Counted from the stretch's first letter, positions 34,563 through 43,365 are shown. The stretch: 64,000 nt of DNA from Streptomyces sp. WM6386 (GCF_000972385.1 NZ_JXTE01000051.1:1-64000), one strand, 5' to 3'. The notes: a model not told the origin generated them from the sequence alone. Numbers and translations are program-made.

Positions 34563-35830
34563 TACGCCCCCAACAGGCTCTGGCCGCAGACCCGTACGAC
34601 CTGCCCGTTCACCGCGCCCGACGCCGGATGCGCGAGCCACGCGGTGGTCTCGGCGACGTCGACGGGCAGCCCGCCCTGGGCGAGGGAGTTCATCCGGCGG
34701 CCCGCCTCACGGATGAGGAGGGGCACGGCGGCGGTCATCCTGGTCTCGATGAACCCGGGAGCGACGGCGTTCACGGTCACCCCGTGCTCGGCGAGGGCGC
34801 GGGGGGCGAGCGACCGCACCAGACCCACGACCCCCGCCTTGCCGGCGCCGTAGTTGGTCTGCCCCGCGTTCCCGGCGAGCCCGGCGATGGAGGCGGTGGC
34901 GACGATCCGGCCGGCCGGCCTGAGGGTGCCCGCGGCCAGCAGCGCGTCCGTCGTACGCAGCACACTCGCGAGGTTCACGTCGAGGACCGAACTCCACCGG
35001 TCCGCAGACATGTTGACGAGACGACGGTCCCGGGTGATTCCGGCGTTGTGGATCAACACGTCGAGCCCGTCCGGTAGTTCGGCGGCGATCCGCTCGCCCG
35101 CGTCGGCGGCGGTGATGTCGAGCGCGAGGGCCCTGCCGCCGAGCTTCTCCGCGAGCCTCAGAGCGTCCTCCTCGGCCTGCGGTACGTCGAGTACGACGAC
35201 CTCGGCCCCGTCCCTGGCCAGCGTCTCGGCGACGGCCGCGCCGATGCCCCGGGCGGCGCCGGTGACGAGGGCGGTGCGGCCGGCGAGGGGCTGGTCCCGG
35301 TCGACGGTCACGTCCTGGGCCGTCCCCGTCACCTCGATGACCTGACCGCTGACGTAGGCGGACCTGGGGGAGAGGAGGAAGCGCAGGGTGGACTCGGCGG
35401 CGCCCCGGTCGGTGAGCCGTACGAGGTTCACGGTCCTGCCCCGCCCGATCTCCTTGCCGAGCGAGCGCGTGAAGCCCTCCAGTGCCTGCTGGGCGGCGGC
35501 CTGGTGGTGGTCGGCGGGGTCGAGGGGCGCGCCGAGCACGACGATGCGGCCGCTCGCGGCGACCGACCGCACCACGGGGTGGAGGGCCGCGTGGACGTCG
35601 GCGAGGCCGTCGACGTCCCGTACGCCGGTGGCGTCCAGGACGACGGCGGAGGAGCTGCCGACGGAGGAGGGGGCGGGCTTGCCCGCGGTGAGGTGGAGGA
35701 CCTCGCCCCCCGCGAGCCCGGGCTGCTCCGGCGACCAGCGGCGCAGCGCCGAGGGCTGCGGCAGCCCGAGTCCGCGGGTCAGGAAGCGGCCGGGCGCGGT
35801 GCCGGTGAAGCTCAGATAACGGTCGGCCAT
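34562..35830 (-). CDS. long-form 3-oxoacyl-ACP reductase (HMW FabG)
   Basis: A 422-residue SDR enzyme of the high-molecular-weight FabG type (mycobacterial FabG4 is the known example). The N-terminal part is a degenerate flavodoxin/Rossmann-like domain (AVVLDATGVRDVDGLADVH, SGRIVVLGAP). The active SDR domain starts near residue 195 with TALVTGAARGIGAAVAETLA, then LIHNAGITRDRRLVNMS, the catalytic Ser in IVATASIAGLAGN and Tyr/Lys in QTNYGAGKAGVVG. It reduces 3-oxoacyl thioesters with NAD(P)H. ATG 35830 has GGAGACGGCA upstream. It is divergent from a thiolase gene across a short palindromic operator. Confidence 0.93.
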   Translation of the reverse strand: MADRYLSFTGTAPGRFLTRGLGLPQPSALRRWSPEQPGLAGGEVLHLTAGKPAPSSVGSSSAVVLDATGVRDVDGLADVHAALHPVVRSVAASGRIVVLGAPLDPADHHQAAAQQALEGFTRSLGKEIGRGRTVNLVRLTDRGAAESTLRFLLSPRSAYVSGQVIEVTGTAQDVTVDRDQPLAGRTALVTGAARGIGAAVAETLARDGAEVVVLDVPQAEEDALRLAEKLGGRALALDITAADAGERIAAELPDGLDVLIHNAGITRDRRLVNMSADRWSSVLDVNLASVLRTTDALLAAGTLRPAGRIVATASIAGLAGNAGQTNYGAGKAGVVGLVRSLAPRALAEHGVTVNAVAPGFIETRMTAAVPLLIREAGRRMNSLAQGGLPVDVAETTAWLAHPASGAVNGQVVRVCGQSLLGA

Positions 35831-35869
35831 TGCCGTCTCCCCACTCGGTCCCACCTCTTTATCAGCCTT

Positions 35870-35885
35870 CTTACTCTGGAGTAAG
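35870..35885. promoter_or_regulatory. palindromic operator between fabG-like and thiolase genes
   Basis: A perfect palindrome CTTACTC-TG-GAGTAAG of 16 bases, 40 bases from the fabG-like start and 44 bases from the thiolase start. A second imperfect dyad GGTTACC-GCA-GGTAAGC follows directly. Spacing and symmetry suit a TetR-family dimer; the TetR gene at 33052 is the nearest candidate. Confidence 0.65.
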
Positions 35886-35929
35886 GTTACCGCAGGTAAG
35901 CCTACGTCACGCATGAGGAGCAGGTCGAG

Positions 35930-37201
35930 ATGAGCCCCCTTCAGGTGCCCGTGGCCCGGCGGGTCGCGATCATCGGCGGCACCCGCGTGCCCTTCGCCCG
36001 CTCGGACGGCCCGTACGCCACCGCCTCGAACCAGGAGATGCTGACGACGGTCGTGAACGCACTGGTGGAGCGCCATGGCCTCCAGGAGCCGGGTGCGGTG
36101 GGCGAGTTCATCGCCGGCGCGGTGCTCAAGCACAGCCGCGACTTCAACCTGGCCCGCGAGACGGTCCTCGGCTCCGAGCTGGCCCCGACGACCCCGGCGT
36201 ATGACATCCAGCAGGCCTGCGGCACCGGCCTGCAGGCCGTCATCGCCGCCGCCAACAAGATCGCGCTCGGCCAGACCGAGTCGGCGATCGCGGGCGGCGC
36301 GGACACCGCGAGCGACGCACCGCTGGGCGTCAACGACCAGCTGCGACGGATCCTGCTGGAGGCGCGCAGGGCGAAGTCACCGGGCGCCCGGCTCAAGGCG
36401 CTCGCAGGGGTGCGCCCCCGCCACCTCGTCCCTGACATCCCGCGCAACGCCGAGCCCCGCACCGGCCTGTCGATGGGCGAGCACGCGGCGGTGACGGCCC
36501 GCGCCTGGGGTGTCTCCCGCGAGGTCCAGGACGAACTGGCGGCGACGAGTCACCAGCGACTGGCGGCGGCGTACGAACGCGGCTTCTTCCAGGACCTGGT
36601 GGTGCCGTTCCGGGGCCTGGACCGTGACCAGAACCTGCGGCCGGACTCGACGGCGGAGAAACTCGCCGCGCTGAAGCCGGTGTTCGGCCTCGACGGGCCC
36701 AACCCGACGATGACGGCCGGGAATTCGACGCCCCTCACCGACGGAGCGGCGGTCGTGCTGCTGGCCTCGCAGGAGTGGGCTTCGGCGCGCGGGCTTGAGC
36801 CGCTGGCGTACCTGTCGACGTACGAGACGGCGGCCGTCGACTTCGTGAAGGGCGAGGACGGTCTGCTGATGGCACCGGCCTACGCGGTGCCGCGCATGCT
36901 GGAACGGTCCGGTCTCGCCATGGCCGACTTCGGACTCGTGGAAGTCCATGAGGCCTTCGCGTCACAGGTGCTGGCCACGCTGGAGGCGTGGGAGAAGGCG
37001 GGGCTGGACCCGGTGGACCGCGAGCGGCTGAACGTGACGGGCTCGTCGCTGGCCACGGGGCACCCCTTCGCGGCGACCGGGGCGCGAATCGTCGCGACGC
37101 TGGCAAAGTCGCTCGCGGAGCGCGGGGGCCCGGGCCGGGGCCTGATCTCGGTGTGCGCGGCGGGTGGGCAGGGGGTGACGGCGGTGCTGGATCGGCCGTG
37201 A
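35930..37201 (+). CDS. acetyl-CoA C-acetyltransferase (thiolase)
   Basis: A 423-residue thiolase. The acyl-accepting cysteine is in YDIQQACGTGLQAV (Cys97), the general-base region in LVEVHEAFASQVLAT and SLATGHPFAATGARI (His378), and the second cysteine in ISVCAAGGQGV (Cys409). It resembles FadI-type long-chain beta-oxidation thiolases. ATG 35930 follows GAGGAGCAGGTCGAG. Its last codons (VTAVLDRP) form the first unit of a tandem repeat that continues past the stop codon. It is divergent from the FabG/MaoC pair and probably belongs to the same pathway. Confidence 0.94.
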   Translation: MSPLQVPVARRVAIIGGTRVPFARSDGPYATASNQEMLTTVVNALVERHGLQEPGAVGEFIAGAVLKHSRDFNLARETVLGSELAPTTPAYDIQQACGTGLQAVIAAANKIALGQTESAIAGGADTASDAPLGVNDQLRRILLEARRAKSPGARLKALAGVRPRHLVPDIPRNAEPRTGLSMGEHAAVTARAWGVSREVQDELAATSHQRLAAAYERGFFQDLVVPFRGLDRDQNLRPDSTAEKLAALKPVFGLDGPNPTMTAGNSTPLTDGAAVVLLASQEWASARGLEPLAYLSTYETAAVDFVKGEDGLLMAPAYAVPRMLERSGLAMADFGLVEVHEAFASQVLATLEAWEKAGLDPVDRERLNVTGSSLATGHPFAATGARIVATLAKSLAERGGPGRGLISVCAAGGQGVTAVLDRP

Positions 37202-37287
37202 CGGGGGTGCTGGATCGGCTGTGACGGGGTGCTGGATCGGCCGTGACGGCGGTGTTGGGACTGCCGTGACGGGGTGCTGGAACGGCT
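37175..37287 (+). repeat. five 22-23-bp tandem repeats spanning the thiolase stop
   Basis: Units begin at 37175, 37198, 37221, 37243 and 37266 and follow GTGACGG(C/G)GGTGCTGGATCGGC with small changes. The first encodes the thiolase C-terminus and its stop lies in the second, so the repeat arose by slippage of coding sequence. The rest of the gap to 37580 (about 290 bases) shows no gene; it becomes A/T-richer near 37370-37400 and 37455-37500. Confidence 0.8.
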
Positions 37288-37580
37288 GTGACCGGCGGCC
37301 GACCGGGCGTGGGCGGGGACCGACCTGGCGTAGGCGATGGCCAGCCGACTTGCTCACCCGCCCGTAGCTGACAAAGGTTCATATTGCGGGAGAGGTTGCA
37401 CAGACCCGGCCCCGGAGCATCCCCGAACCCACACGAACTCGCCACCTGCACCTCCTAGGATCGCCGATCTAACTGCCGGTAACCCCCCCATATCCGCCCA
37501 CCACCGGTGAACGCCCAGGTACGCACGGCGCGTACCTATGCAGCAGAGCGGTATCCAGCTGCGCGCCTCAGGAGCTGCCC

Positions 37581-39500
37581 ATGTCCTCGTCCCTCCCTTA
37601 TGTCTCCGCGACCGACTACGACGGCGCGCCCGTGCTCGTGGAGCCGGAGATCAAGCGACTGGACGGCGAGGTCCGGGAGGTGTCCGTACCGCCGGTCGTG
37701 CCGCCCGTGACACACGGCTCGCTGGCCGACCTGCCCTTCGACAACGCGGCCGCCGCTCCCCAGGACCGGGTGCTCAGCCGCCGTGCGGAGGACGGCAGTT
37801 GGTCGGATGTGACGGCGGCGGAGTTCGCGGCTCAGGTGCTGGCGCTGGCCAGGGGCCTGGTGGCGGAGGGGCTCCAGCCGGGTGACCGTATCGCCGTCAT
37901 GGCCCGCACGATCTACGAGTGGACGCTGCTGGACTTCGCCGCATGGGCGGCAGGCCTGGTGACGGTTCCCGTCTACCCGACCTCCTCGGTCTTCCAGACC
38001 CGCTGGATCCTCCAGGACTCGGGCGCTGTGGCACTGGTGACGGAAACCGTCGCCCAGGCTTCTGCCCTCGGCCCCGAACTCAACCGCCTGCCCGACCTGC
38101 GCCATCTGTGGGTCGTGGAGAAGGGCCATGTGGAGCGGCTGGCGGAGCTCGGCCAGCCGGTCTCCGAAGCGGAGATCGACGTACGCCGGGGCATGCTGGG
38201 CCCCGACACCCTGGCCACGGTCATCTACACCTCGGGCACGACCGGCCGCCCCAAGGGCTGCGCGATCTCGCACGGCAACTTCCTGGCGGAGGTCGACAAC
38301 GCGATCGAGATCCTCCACCCGGTGTTCAGGTCCCGCTCGGACGAGGAGCTGGCGACCCTCCTCTTCCTCCCCATGTCCCACGTCTTCGGCCGCATGGTGG
38401 CGATCGCGTGCATCCGGGCCCGGGTCCGCCTCGGCCACGCACCGAGCCTGAAGTCGGAGGACCTGCTCGGCGACCTGGCCAGCTTCAAGCCCACCTTCCT
38501 CCTGGTCATCCCGTACATGCTGGAGAAGGTCTTCAACAGCGCCCGGGCCAAGGCGGAGACAGGCGGCAGGGTCTCGGCCTTCGACCGCGCGGTGAACGTG
38601 GCCGTCCGCCACGGCGAGGCGACGGAGGCCCGCCAGGCGGGCACCGGCAGCGGCCCGGGCACCGCGCTCAAGGCGGCCCGCACCTTCTACGACCCCCTCG
38701 TCTACCGCCGGATCCGCAACGCCATGGGCGGCCGGGTCCGCCACATCATCAGCGGCGGCTCACCGCTGGGCCGCAACCTCCACGCGTTCTTCGCGGGCGC
38801 GGGCATGGAGATCTACGAGGGATACGGCCTGACGGAGTCCACGGGCGCGGCCACGGTCACCCCGCCCCTCAAGTCCCGTCTGGGAACAGTGGGTTGGCCC
38901 CTGCCCGGCACCCGGGTCCGCATCGCGGCGGACGGCGAGATCCTGCTGGCCGGCGGCCAGATCTTCCGGGGCTACTGGGACCCGAACGCGGGCGGCGTGA
39001 CCCCGGCGTCGTCCGACGGCTGGTTCGCGACCGGCGACATCGGCAGCCTGGACGACGAGGGCTACCTCACCATCACCGGCCGCAAGAAGGAACTCCTGAT
39101 CACGGCAGGCGGCAAGACGGTCGCCCCGGCCCCCCTGGAGAACTGGCTCCGCCAACACCCCCTGGTCTCCCAGTGCATGGTGGTGGGCGACCGCCGCCCC
39201 TACGTAGCCGCCCTGATCACCCTCGACATGGAGGGCATCACCCACTGGCGCCGCATGAACGGCAAACACCCCGTCCCGGCGGAACTCCTCGCCGACGACG
39301 ACGAGTTGCGAGCCATCCTCCAACGCGCGGTGGACGAGGCGAACAAGCTGGTGTCGAGACCGGAGTCGATCCGCCGTTTCGTGGTCCTGCCGAGGGACTT
39401 CACGGAGACGGAGGGCCATTTGACCCCGTCGATGAAGCTGAGGCGGGAGACGGTGATGGGGGACTTCACGGCGGAGATCGAGGGCCTGTACACCCGCTGA
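37581..39500 (+). CDS. long-chain fatty-acid-CoA ligase (AMP-binding)
   Basis: A 639-residue adenylate-forming enzyme that activates fatty acids to acyl-CoA. The P-loop-like motif is VIYTSGTTGRPKGCAISH (about residues 214-230). Further motifs are LLFLPMSHVFGR, GGSPLGRNLHAFF, the A5 region YEGYGLTESTGAATVT, GWFATGDIGSLDDEGYLTITGRKKELLITAGGKTVAP (the Asp that binds the ribose, hinge, catalytic Lys region) and the C-terminal LTPSMKLRRETV with the conserved Lys. It is of the AMP-dependent long-chain class with internal residues 330-370 rich in Gly/Ala. It follows the thiolase on the same strand, so the two probably act on the same lipids. Confidence 0.94.
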   Translation: MSSSLPYVSATDYDGAPVLVEPEIKRLDGEVREVSVPPVVPPVTHGSLADLPFDNAAAAPQDRVLSRRAEDGSWSDVTAAEFAAQVLALARGLVAEGLQPGDRIAVMARTIYEWTLLDFAAWAAGLVTVPVYPTSSVFQTRWILQDSGAVALVTETVAQASALGPELNRLPDLRHLWVVEKGHVERLAELGQPVSEAEIDVRRGMLGPDTLATVIYTSGTTGRPKGCAISHGNFLAEVDNAIEILHPVFRSRSDEELATLLFLPMSHVFGRMVAIACIRARVRLGHAPSLKSEDLLGDLASFKPTFLLVIPYMLEKVFNSARAKAETGGRVSAFDRAVNVAVRHGEATEARQAGTGSGPGTALKAARTFYDPLVYRRIRNAMGGRVRHIISGGSPLGRNLHAFFAGAGMEIYEGYGLTESTGAATVTPPLKSRLGTVGWPLPGTRVRIAADGEILLAGGQIFRGYWDPNAGGVTPASSDGWFATGDIGSLDDEGYLTITGRKKELLITAGGKTVAPAPLENWLRQHPLVSQCMVVGDRRPYVAALITLDMEGITHWRRMNGKHPVPAELLADDDELRAILQRAVDEANKLVSRPESIRRFVVLPRDFTETEGHLTPSMKLRRETVMGDFTAEIEGLYTR

Positions 39501-39527
39501 GGGGGGCCGGGGCGCCAGTCGGTGAGA

Positions 39528-39608
39528 GCGATTGGCAGATCTGTCCCGCACCGAACTCCGCCCACCTGCGCTTTTGCCGCCGGGGCTCCGGACAGATCTG
39601 CCAATCGC
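39528..39608. repeat. perfect 19-bp inverted repeat with 43-base loop
   Basis: Left arm GCGATTGGCAGATCTGTCC (39528-39546) and right arm (39590-39608) are exact reverse complements. Each arm contains the palindrome CAGATCTG. It lies 28 bases after the acyl-CoA ligase stop, so it could end transcription. It is longer than the local terminators and resembles the ends of a small mobile element. Confidence 0.7.
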
Positions 39609-39645
39609 GGACATGTCGGCGCCGGGCGGCCGCTACCGTCCTGGC

Positions 39646-40348
39646 ATGGGGCGGGAAGCGGAGCGGGTTGCGGCGGGTGGGGAGCGGGCGGTCGGGGTCG
39701 GGGGTGATGCCAGGGCCGTGGTGACCGGGGACTGCTTGTCCGCAAACACCTTCTCGACGACCCCGACCATGAGGTGCGCGAGTCCGCCCTGACCGACCTG
39801 TGCGGATACCGCAGCCACGAGGCCACCACGTGGGAGCTGGTACGCGACCGGCTGCAAACGACCCGGAAGAGACTGTTCGGGCGGAGGCGCTGCGGGTGAC
39901 GAGGTACTACCGAGGCGCGGCCGACATCAGGGCCGTGATCCGTGTCCGTGCGGTCGAAGACCCCCATTCATGGGTTCGAGAGGTGGTGCTCGCACTGTTG
40001 GCCACGACGGCTGGAGACGATGACGCCACCGGCGAGTTCTTCGGGACCCGGGCAGCCCACGATCCCGATCCCAGGATCCGAGCCGGCGCCCTGCGCTGGT
40101 GGGCCGTGCACGAGACGGAGGAGAACGGCGCCGCGTTCCTGCGGGACCGGGCTGTCACCGACCCCGATGCCTTGCCGCGCATCGCAGCCCTCCAGTCCCT
40201 CGCCTACGGCTGGCCCGCCGACCCGGCCACGGCCCCACAGTTACGGGAGCGGGCCGAGGCGGACGAGGACGAGGGTGTACGTACGGAGGCGACCCGGTCC
40301 CTGGCAGCGGCGGTGGCGCTAGCGCCGGTCGCCGGTCAACTCCCCTGA
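39646..40348 (+). pseudogene. HEAT-repeat protein gene broken by two frameshifts
   Basis: HEAT-like helices are read in three successive frames. Frame 1 starts at ATG 39646 (MGREAERVAAGGERAV) and is lost near 39730. A second frame gives LLVRKHLLDDPDHEVRESAL and TTWELVRDRL up to 39854. The third begins NDPEETVRAEALRVTRYY and continues to TGA at 40348 with DPDPRIRAGALRWWAV and DEDEGVRTEATRSLAAAV. Each switch is what the loss of one base would cause. The protein would be a typical scaffold of short helical pairs that binds other proteins. Either the gene is decayed or the sequence has two single-base errors. The 3' end overlaps the DUF397 gene on the other strand. Confidence 0.7.
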
Positions 40349-40513
40349 CAGGAAGGCGGACCAGGCAGCAGGGGAGAGGGCCACACGAGGGCCGACGGGT
40401 TGCTTGGAGTCGCGGAGGTGAACCGTGGCGGGAGTGAGGGCGACCTCCAGGCACTCGCCTCCCTCGCCGTCGCTGTAGCTGGACTTGAACCAGGTGAGCT
40501 GCTCGTTGGTCAT
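40319..40513 (-). CDS. DUF397 protein
   Basis: A 64-residue protein with the signature of DUF397: LTWFKSSYSDGEGGECLEVAL, then VHLRDSKQPVGPRVALSPAAWSAFLSG. In Streptomyces such proteins are encoded beside XRE/DUF5753 regulators, often with an anti-sigma-like ATPase, and influence development or antibiotic production (WhiJ and abaA-type loci). They are thought to bind or antagonise the XRE partner. The ATG overlaps the stop of the XRE gene (ATGA), so the pair is coupled. Confidence 0.93.
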   Translation of the reverse strand: MTNEQLTWFKSSYSDGEGGECLEVALTPATVHLRDSKQPVGPRVALSPAAWSAFLSGELTGDRR

Positions 40514-41382
40514 AGCTCCTCCAGCTTCTGCTCGATCAACTTCCGGCTCTCCGAGGGGGACACTGCCATCGCTCGCATGATCCCATAGCGGTCCGCGATC
40601 TTCCGGACCTCTTCTGGATCGGTGATCAACCGGGGGTGCCCCTGCGTTTCTGTATACGCCACCTGCCCATGGCCCTTGGGCACCAATAGGTTGAACCCGC
40701 TTCCAGGGTTGGGATGTTCCTCCACCACCGTCGGCATCACCTGGATCTCGACGTTCTGCATCTGTCCCACGCTCAGCAGGCGTCGAAGCTGGTCCGCATG
40801 CACGCGCCTTCCGCCGATGGGGCGGTCCAGCACAACCTCTTCGAGGACATAGCTCACGATCGGCGCGGGCCGACGCTCGAAGACCTGCTGCCGTGAGAGC
40901 CGGTCTGCGACCCGCCTCTCGATCGTCGCCTCATCGAGGAACGGCCGCCGTTTCGCGAACACGACGTGCGCGTGATCCTCGGTCTGCAACAGCCCCGGGA
41001 CACCGTTGTTGGCATAGAAGTGCAGCTCAACCGCCTCCGCCTCCAACCCCGCACAACTCCGATACCACTCCGGATGCCGAGTCCGGACCTTGGTCATCGC
41101 CTCCCTCACTTCGGGAATGGCCTCCTTCAACAGGCCCCCGGCGTCCAGGATCTCGTCGGCCTGCTCCAGGACCTCCGGACGGATCACCCGTACGCCGCGC
41201 TCCATGGCGGAGATCATTTCGGAGCCGTACCCCAACAGCTTCCCGAACTCCTTCTGGGTCAGCCCCTTCCGCTCCCGCAGCAGTTTGAGCATCTTGCCCA
41301 GCGCGGTGAACAACCCGGTCGCCCCGTCGACTTCGGCCGGTGTCTCCGGCCTGCACTCGTCCACAGATGGGCATTGGACCAC
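40510..41382 (-). CDS. XRE-family regulator with DUF5753 domain
   Basis: A 290-residue protein. The helix-turn-helix lies at about residues 33-85 (LKLLRERKGLTQKEFGKLLGYGSEMISAMERGVR). The DUF5753 domain covers residues 110-280 (YRSCAGLEAEAVELHFYANNGVPGLLQTEDHAHVV, RRVADRLSRQQVFERRPAPIVSYVLEEVVLDRPIGG). The domain is typical of WhiJ-like Streptomyces regulators. The start is uncertain: GTG 41382 directly follows its possible GGGAGG, and GTG 41364 is the alternative. It is coupled to the DUF397 gene, and a divergent anti-sigma-like ATPase completes the usual trio. Confidence 0.92.
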   Translation of the reverse strand: MVQCPSVDECRPETPAEVDGATGLFTALGKMLKLLRERKGLTQKEFGKLLGYGSEMISAMERGVRVIRPEVLEQADEILDAGGLLKEAIPEVREAMTKVRTRHPEWYRSCAGLEAEAVELHFYANNGVPGLLQTEDHAHVVFAKRRPFLDEATIERRVADRLSRQQVFERRPAPIVSYVLEEVVLDRPIGGRRVHADQLRRLLSVGQMQNVEIQVMPTVVEEHPNPGSGFNLLVPKGHGQVAYTETQGHPRLITDPEEVRKIADRYGIMRAMAVSPSESRKLIEQKLEEL

Positions 41383-41494
41383 CCTCCCGCTCGACTGCTC
41401 GTACTCCGGACCGACGGCACACGTACAGCCAGCTACTCAGAGTCGCCGCGTCGGACCTGGTCAGCGTAAATACAAGTTCGCCACTCTCTGTGAT

Positions 41495-41950
41495 GTGAAC
41501 GCCGACATCTCCACCCACCTCCCCGCCACCCCGCGCGGCGCCCGCCAGGCCCGTCACCTCGCCGCGATCCAACTCGCGGCCTGGGGCCACCCCCGCCACA
41601 CCGAGGTCAACGCCACCGCCCAGCAGGTCGTCGCCGAACTCGCGGCCAATGCCGTCACCCACGGCAGAGTCCCCGGCCGCGACTTCGCACTGCGTCTGAC
41701 GCTCACCGGCGAGGACACCCTCCGTATCGAGGTGAGCGACGCCCGAGCCGACCGCCGACTCCGTTACGTCACCGACCCGGACGCCGAGGGAGGCCGTGCT
41801 CTCATCCTCGTCACGCTCCTCTCCCAGGCCTGGGGTGTCACAGAGCGAACGGTGGGCAAGACCGTCTGGGCCGAGATCCCTCTGAAAGAACCGGAGTCAT
41901 ACGCCGCAACCATCACGCCCCACCGCGCGTCTCCTGATCACCACACTTAG
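41495..41950 (+). CDS. anti-sigma-factor-like ATP-binding protein (HATPase_c)
   Basis: A 151-residue GHKL ATPase of the RsbW-like group. The N-box is VVAELAANAVTHGRVPGRDFALRL, and the G1 box is altered (RIEVSDARADRRL in place of DxGxG). The G2 region is GGRALILVTLLSQAWGVTE. Proteins of this kind bind anti-anti-sigma factors or kinases. The GTG at 41495 is taken as start, as no Shine-Dalgarno is visible; the frame stays open upstream to about 41390. It is divergent from the XRE/DUF397 pair. Eighteen bases separate it from the FG-GAP gene, so those two may be one transcript. Confidence 0.85.
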   Translation: MNADISTHLPATPRGARQARHLAAIQLAAWGHPRHTEVNATAQQVVAELAANAVTHGRVPGRDFALRLTLTGEDTLRIEVSDARADRRLRYVTDPDAEGGRALILVTLLSQAWGVTERTVGKTVWAEIPLKEPESYAATITPHRASPDHHT

Positions 41951-41967
41951 ATCACCGCAGGAGACGC

Positions 41968-43347
41968 ATGTTCACGCGCACCACCCTCCGCCCGGCCCTC
42001 GCCACGGCCACGGCCGTGTCCCTGGCGGCCGGAGGACTGCTGGCCCTCTCCGCGGGCACCGCCACCGCCGCCACCCCGGCGAAGTACGCCGACGACTTCA
42101 ACGGGGACGGCTACCGCGACTTCGCCGTGGGGGGACTCGGCGACGGCTCGGTCGTCGTGACGTACGGGACGGCGACCGGCCCCGGCACCACCACCAAGAC
42201 CTTCACGCAGGCCACCGCGGGTATCCCGGGCACCCGCGGGGAAGCGGGCGGTTACGGCGATGCCTTCGGGGAGGACATGGCCACCGCGGACCTCAACCGT
42301 GACGGATACGCCGACCTCGCCGTCGCCGACTTCACCGAGAAGGTCGGTACCAAGGTGGGCGCGGGCGCGGTCACCATCCTGTGGGGTGCCAGGACCGGCC
42401 TCTCCGGCACCGGCGCGGTCCGTCTCAAGGTCACCGCCCACGCCCGCTACGGCTTCGGCAAGGCGATCGAGACCGGGGACTTCAACGGCGACGGCAAGGC
42501 CGACCTGGCGGTCGCCGACGGCATCGACACCGTCTACGTCTACCGCGGTGGCTTCGCCAAGTCCGGTACGACGGGGACGGTCACCAAGCACACCCTGGAC
42601 GCCACTTTCGAGTCCACCGGCATGGTCGCCGGCAAGGTCACCAAGGACAAGGCAACGGACCTCTTCGTCCTCGGCCAGGGATACCACAACGACAAGATGA
42701 CCCAGGACGTGTGGTTCCTGCGGGGCGGCTCCACCATCAAGCCCGGCAAGGTCACAGTGGTCAACAGCTCGACCCCCGACTACAGCCCGACCGGTGTCGT
42801 CGCCGACTTCGACAAGGACGGCTACGGAGACCTCGCCGTCAGCGACACGCGCTACAACAACAAGGCGGGTTCGGTGGTCGTCTGGCGCGGTGGCAGCACC
42901 GGGCCGACCACGAAGTACCGGATCACACAGGCCAGTTCGGGGGTGGCCACGGGCGCCACGACACGCGACTACTTCGGTTCCGCCCTCTCCGCCGGTGACA
43001 CCAACGGCGACGGTTACCCGGACCTGGCGGTCGGCGTGCCCTCCGAGAAGGTCGGATCGATGGAGGACGCGGGCGGCGTGCACGTGCTGCGTGGCACCAA
43101 GTCCGGCGTCACCGGCACCAACTCCCAGTGGTTCACCCGCGCGACGGCGGGCGTCCCCGGCGACGCGAGTGAGTACGACCGCTTCGGCTCCCTCGTCCGC
43201 CTGCGCGACATCGACCGCGACGGCGACAAGGACCTCCTGGTGTCGAGCAACTACTACGACCCGAGCATCCTGCTGCCCGGCACGGCAGCCGGTATCACCA
43301 GCACCGATGCCAAGGAACTGCGCGTGGTGGCCGCGTTCCCGCAGTAA
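41968..43347 (+). CDS. secreted FG-GAP (integrin-like) beta-propeller protein
   Basis: A 459-residue secreted protein with a Sec signal peptide (RPALATATAVSLAAGGLLALSAGTATA, cleavage near residue 35). It is followed by seven or so FG-GAP/VCBS repeats, each with a calcium-binding loop such as DDFNGDGYRDFAVG, ADLNRDGYADLAVAD, GDFNGDGKADLAVAD, ADFDKDGYGDLAVSD, GDTNGDGYPDLAVG and RDIDRDGDKDLLV. The fold is a beta-propeller of the integrin alpha-chain type. No attached enzyme domain is present. It may be an extracellular binding protein, but the ligand is unknown. A good GGAG precedes the ATG (CGCAGGAGACGC). Confidence 0.92.
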   Translation: MFTRTTLRPALATATAVSLAAGGLLALSAGTATAATPAKYADDFNGDGYRDFAVGGLGDGSVVVTYGTATGPGTTTKTFTQATAGIPGTRGEAGGYGDAFGEDMATADLNRDGYADLAVADFTEKVGTKVGAGAVTILWGARTGLSGTGAVRLKVTAHARYGFGKAIETGDFNGDGKADLAVADGIDTVYVYRGGFAKSGTTGTVTKHTLDATFESTGMVAGKVTKDKATDLFVLGQGYHNDKMTQDVWFLRGGSTIKPGKVTVVNSSTPDYSPTGVVADFDKDGYGDLAVSDTRYNNKAGSVVVWRGGSTGPTTKYRITQASSGVATGATTRDYFGSALSAGDTNGDGYPDLAVGVPSEKVGSMEDAGGVHVLRGTKSGVTGTNSQWFTRATAGVPGDASEYDRFGSLVRLRDIDRDGDKDLLVSSNYYDPSILLPGTAAGITSTDAKELRVVAAFPQ

Positions 43348-43365
43348 CACCCGCCATCCTCACCG

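Noticed and set aside
34562..36133. Long start of the fabG-like gene at 36133
   Set aside because: The extension lies antisense to the thiolase gene and across the operator; ATG 35830 has a good ribosome site and family-like start.
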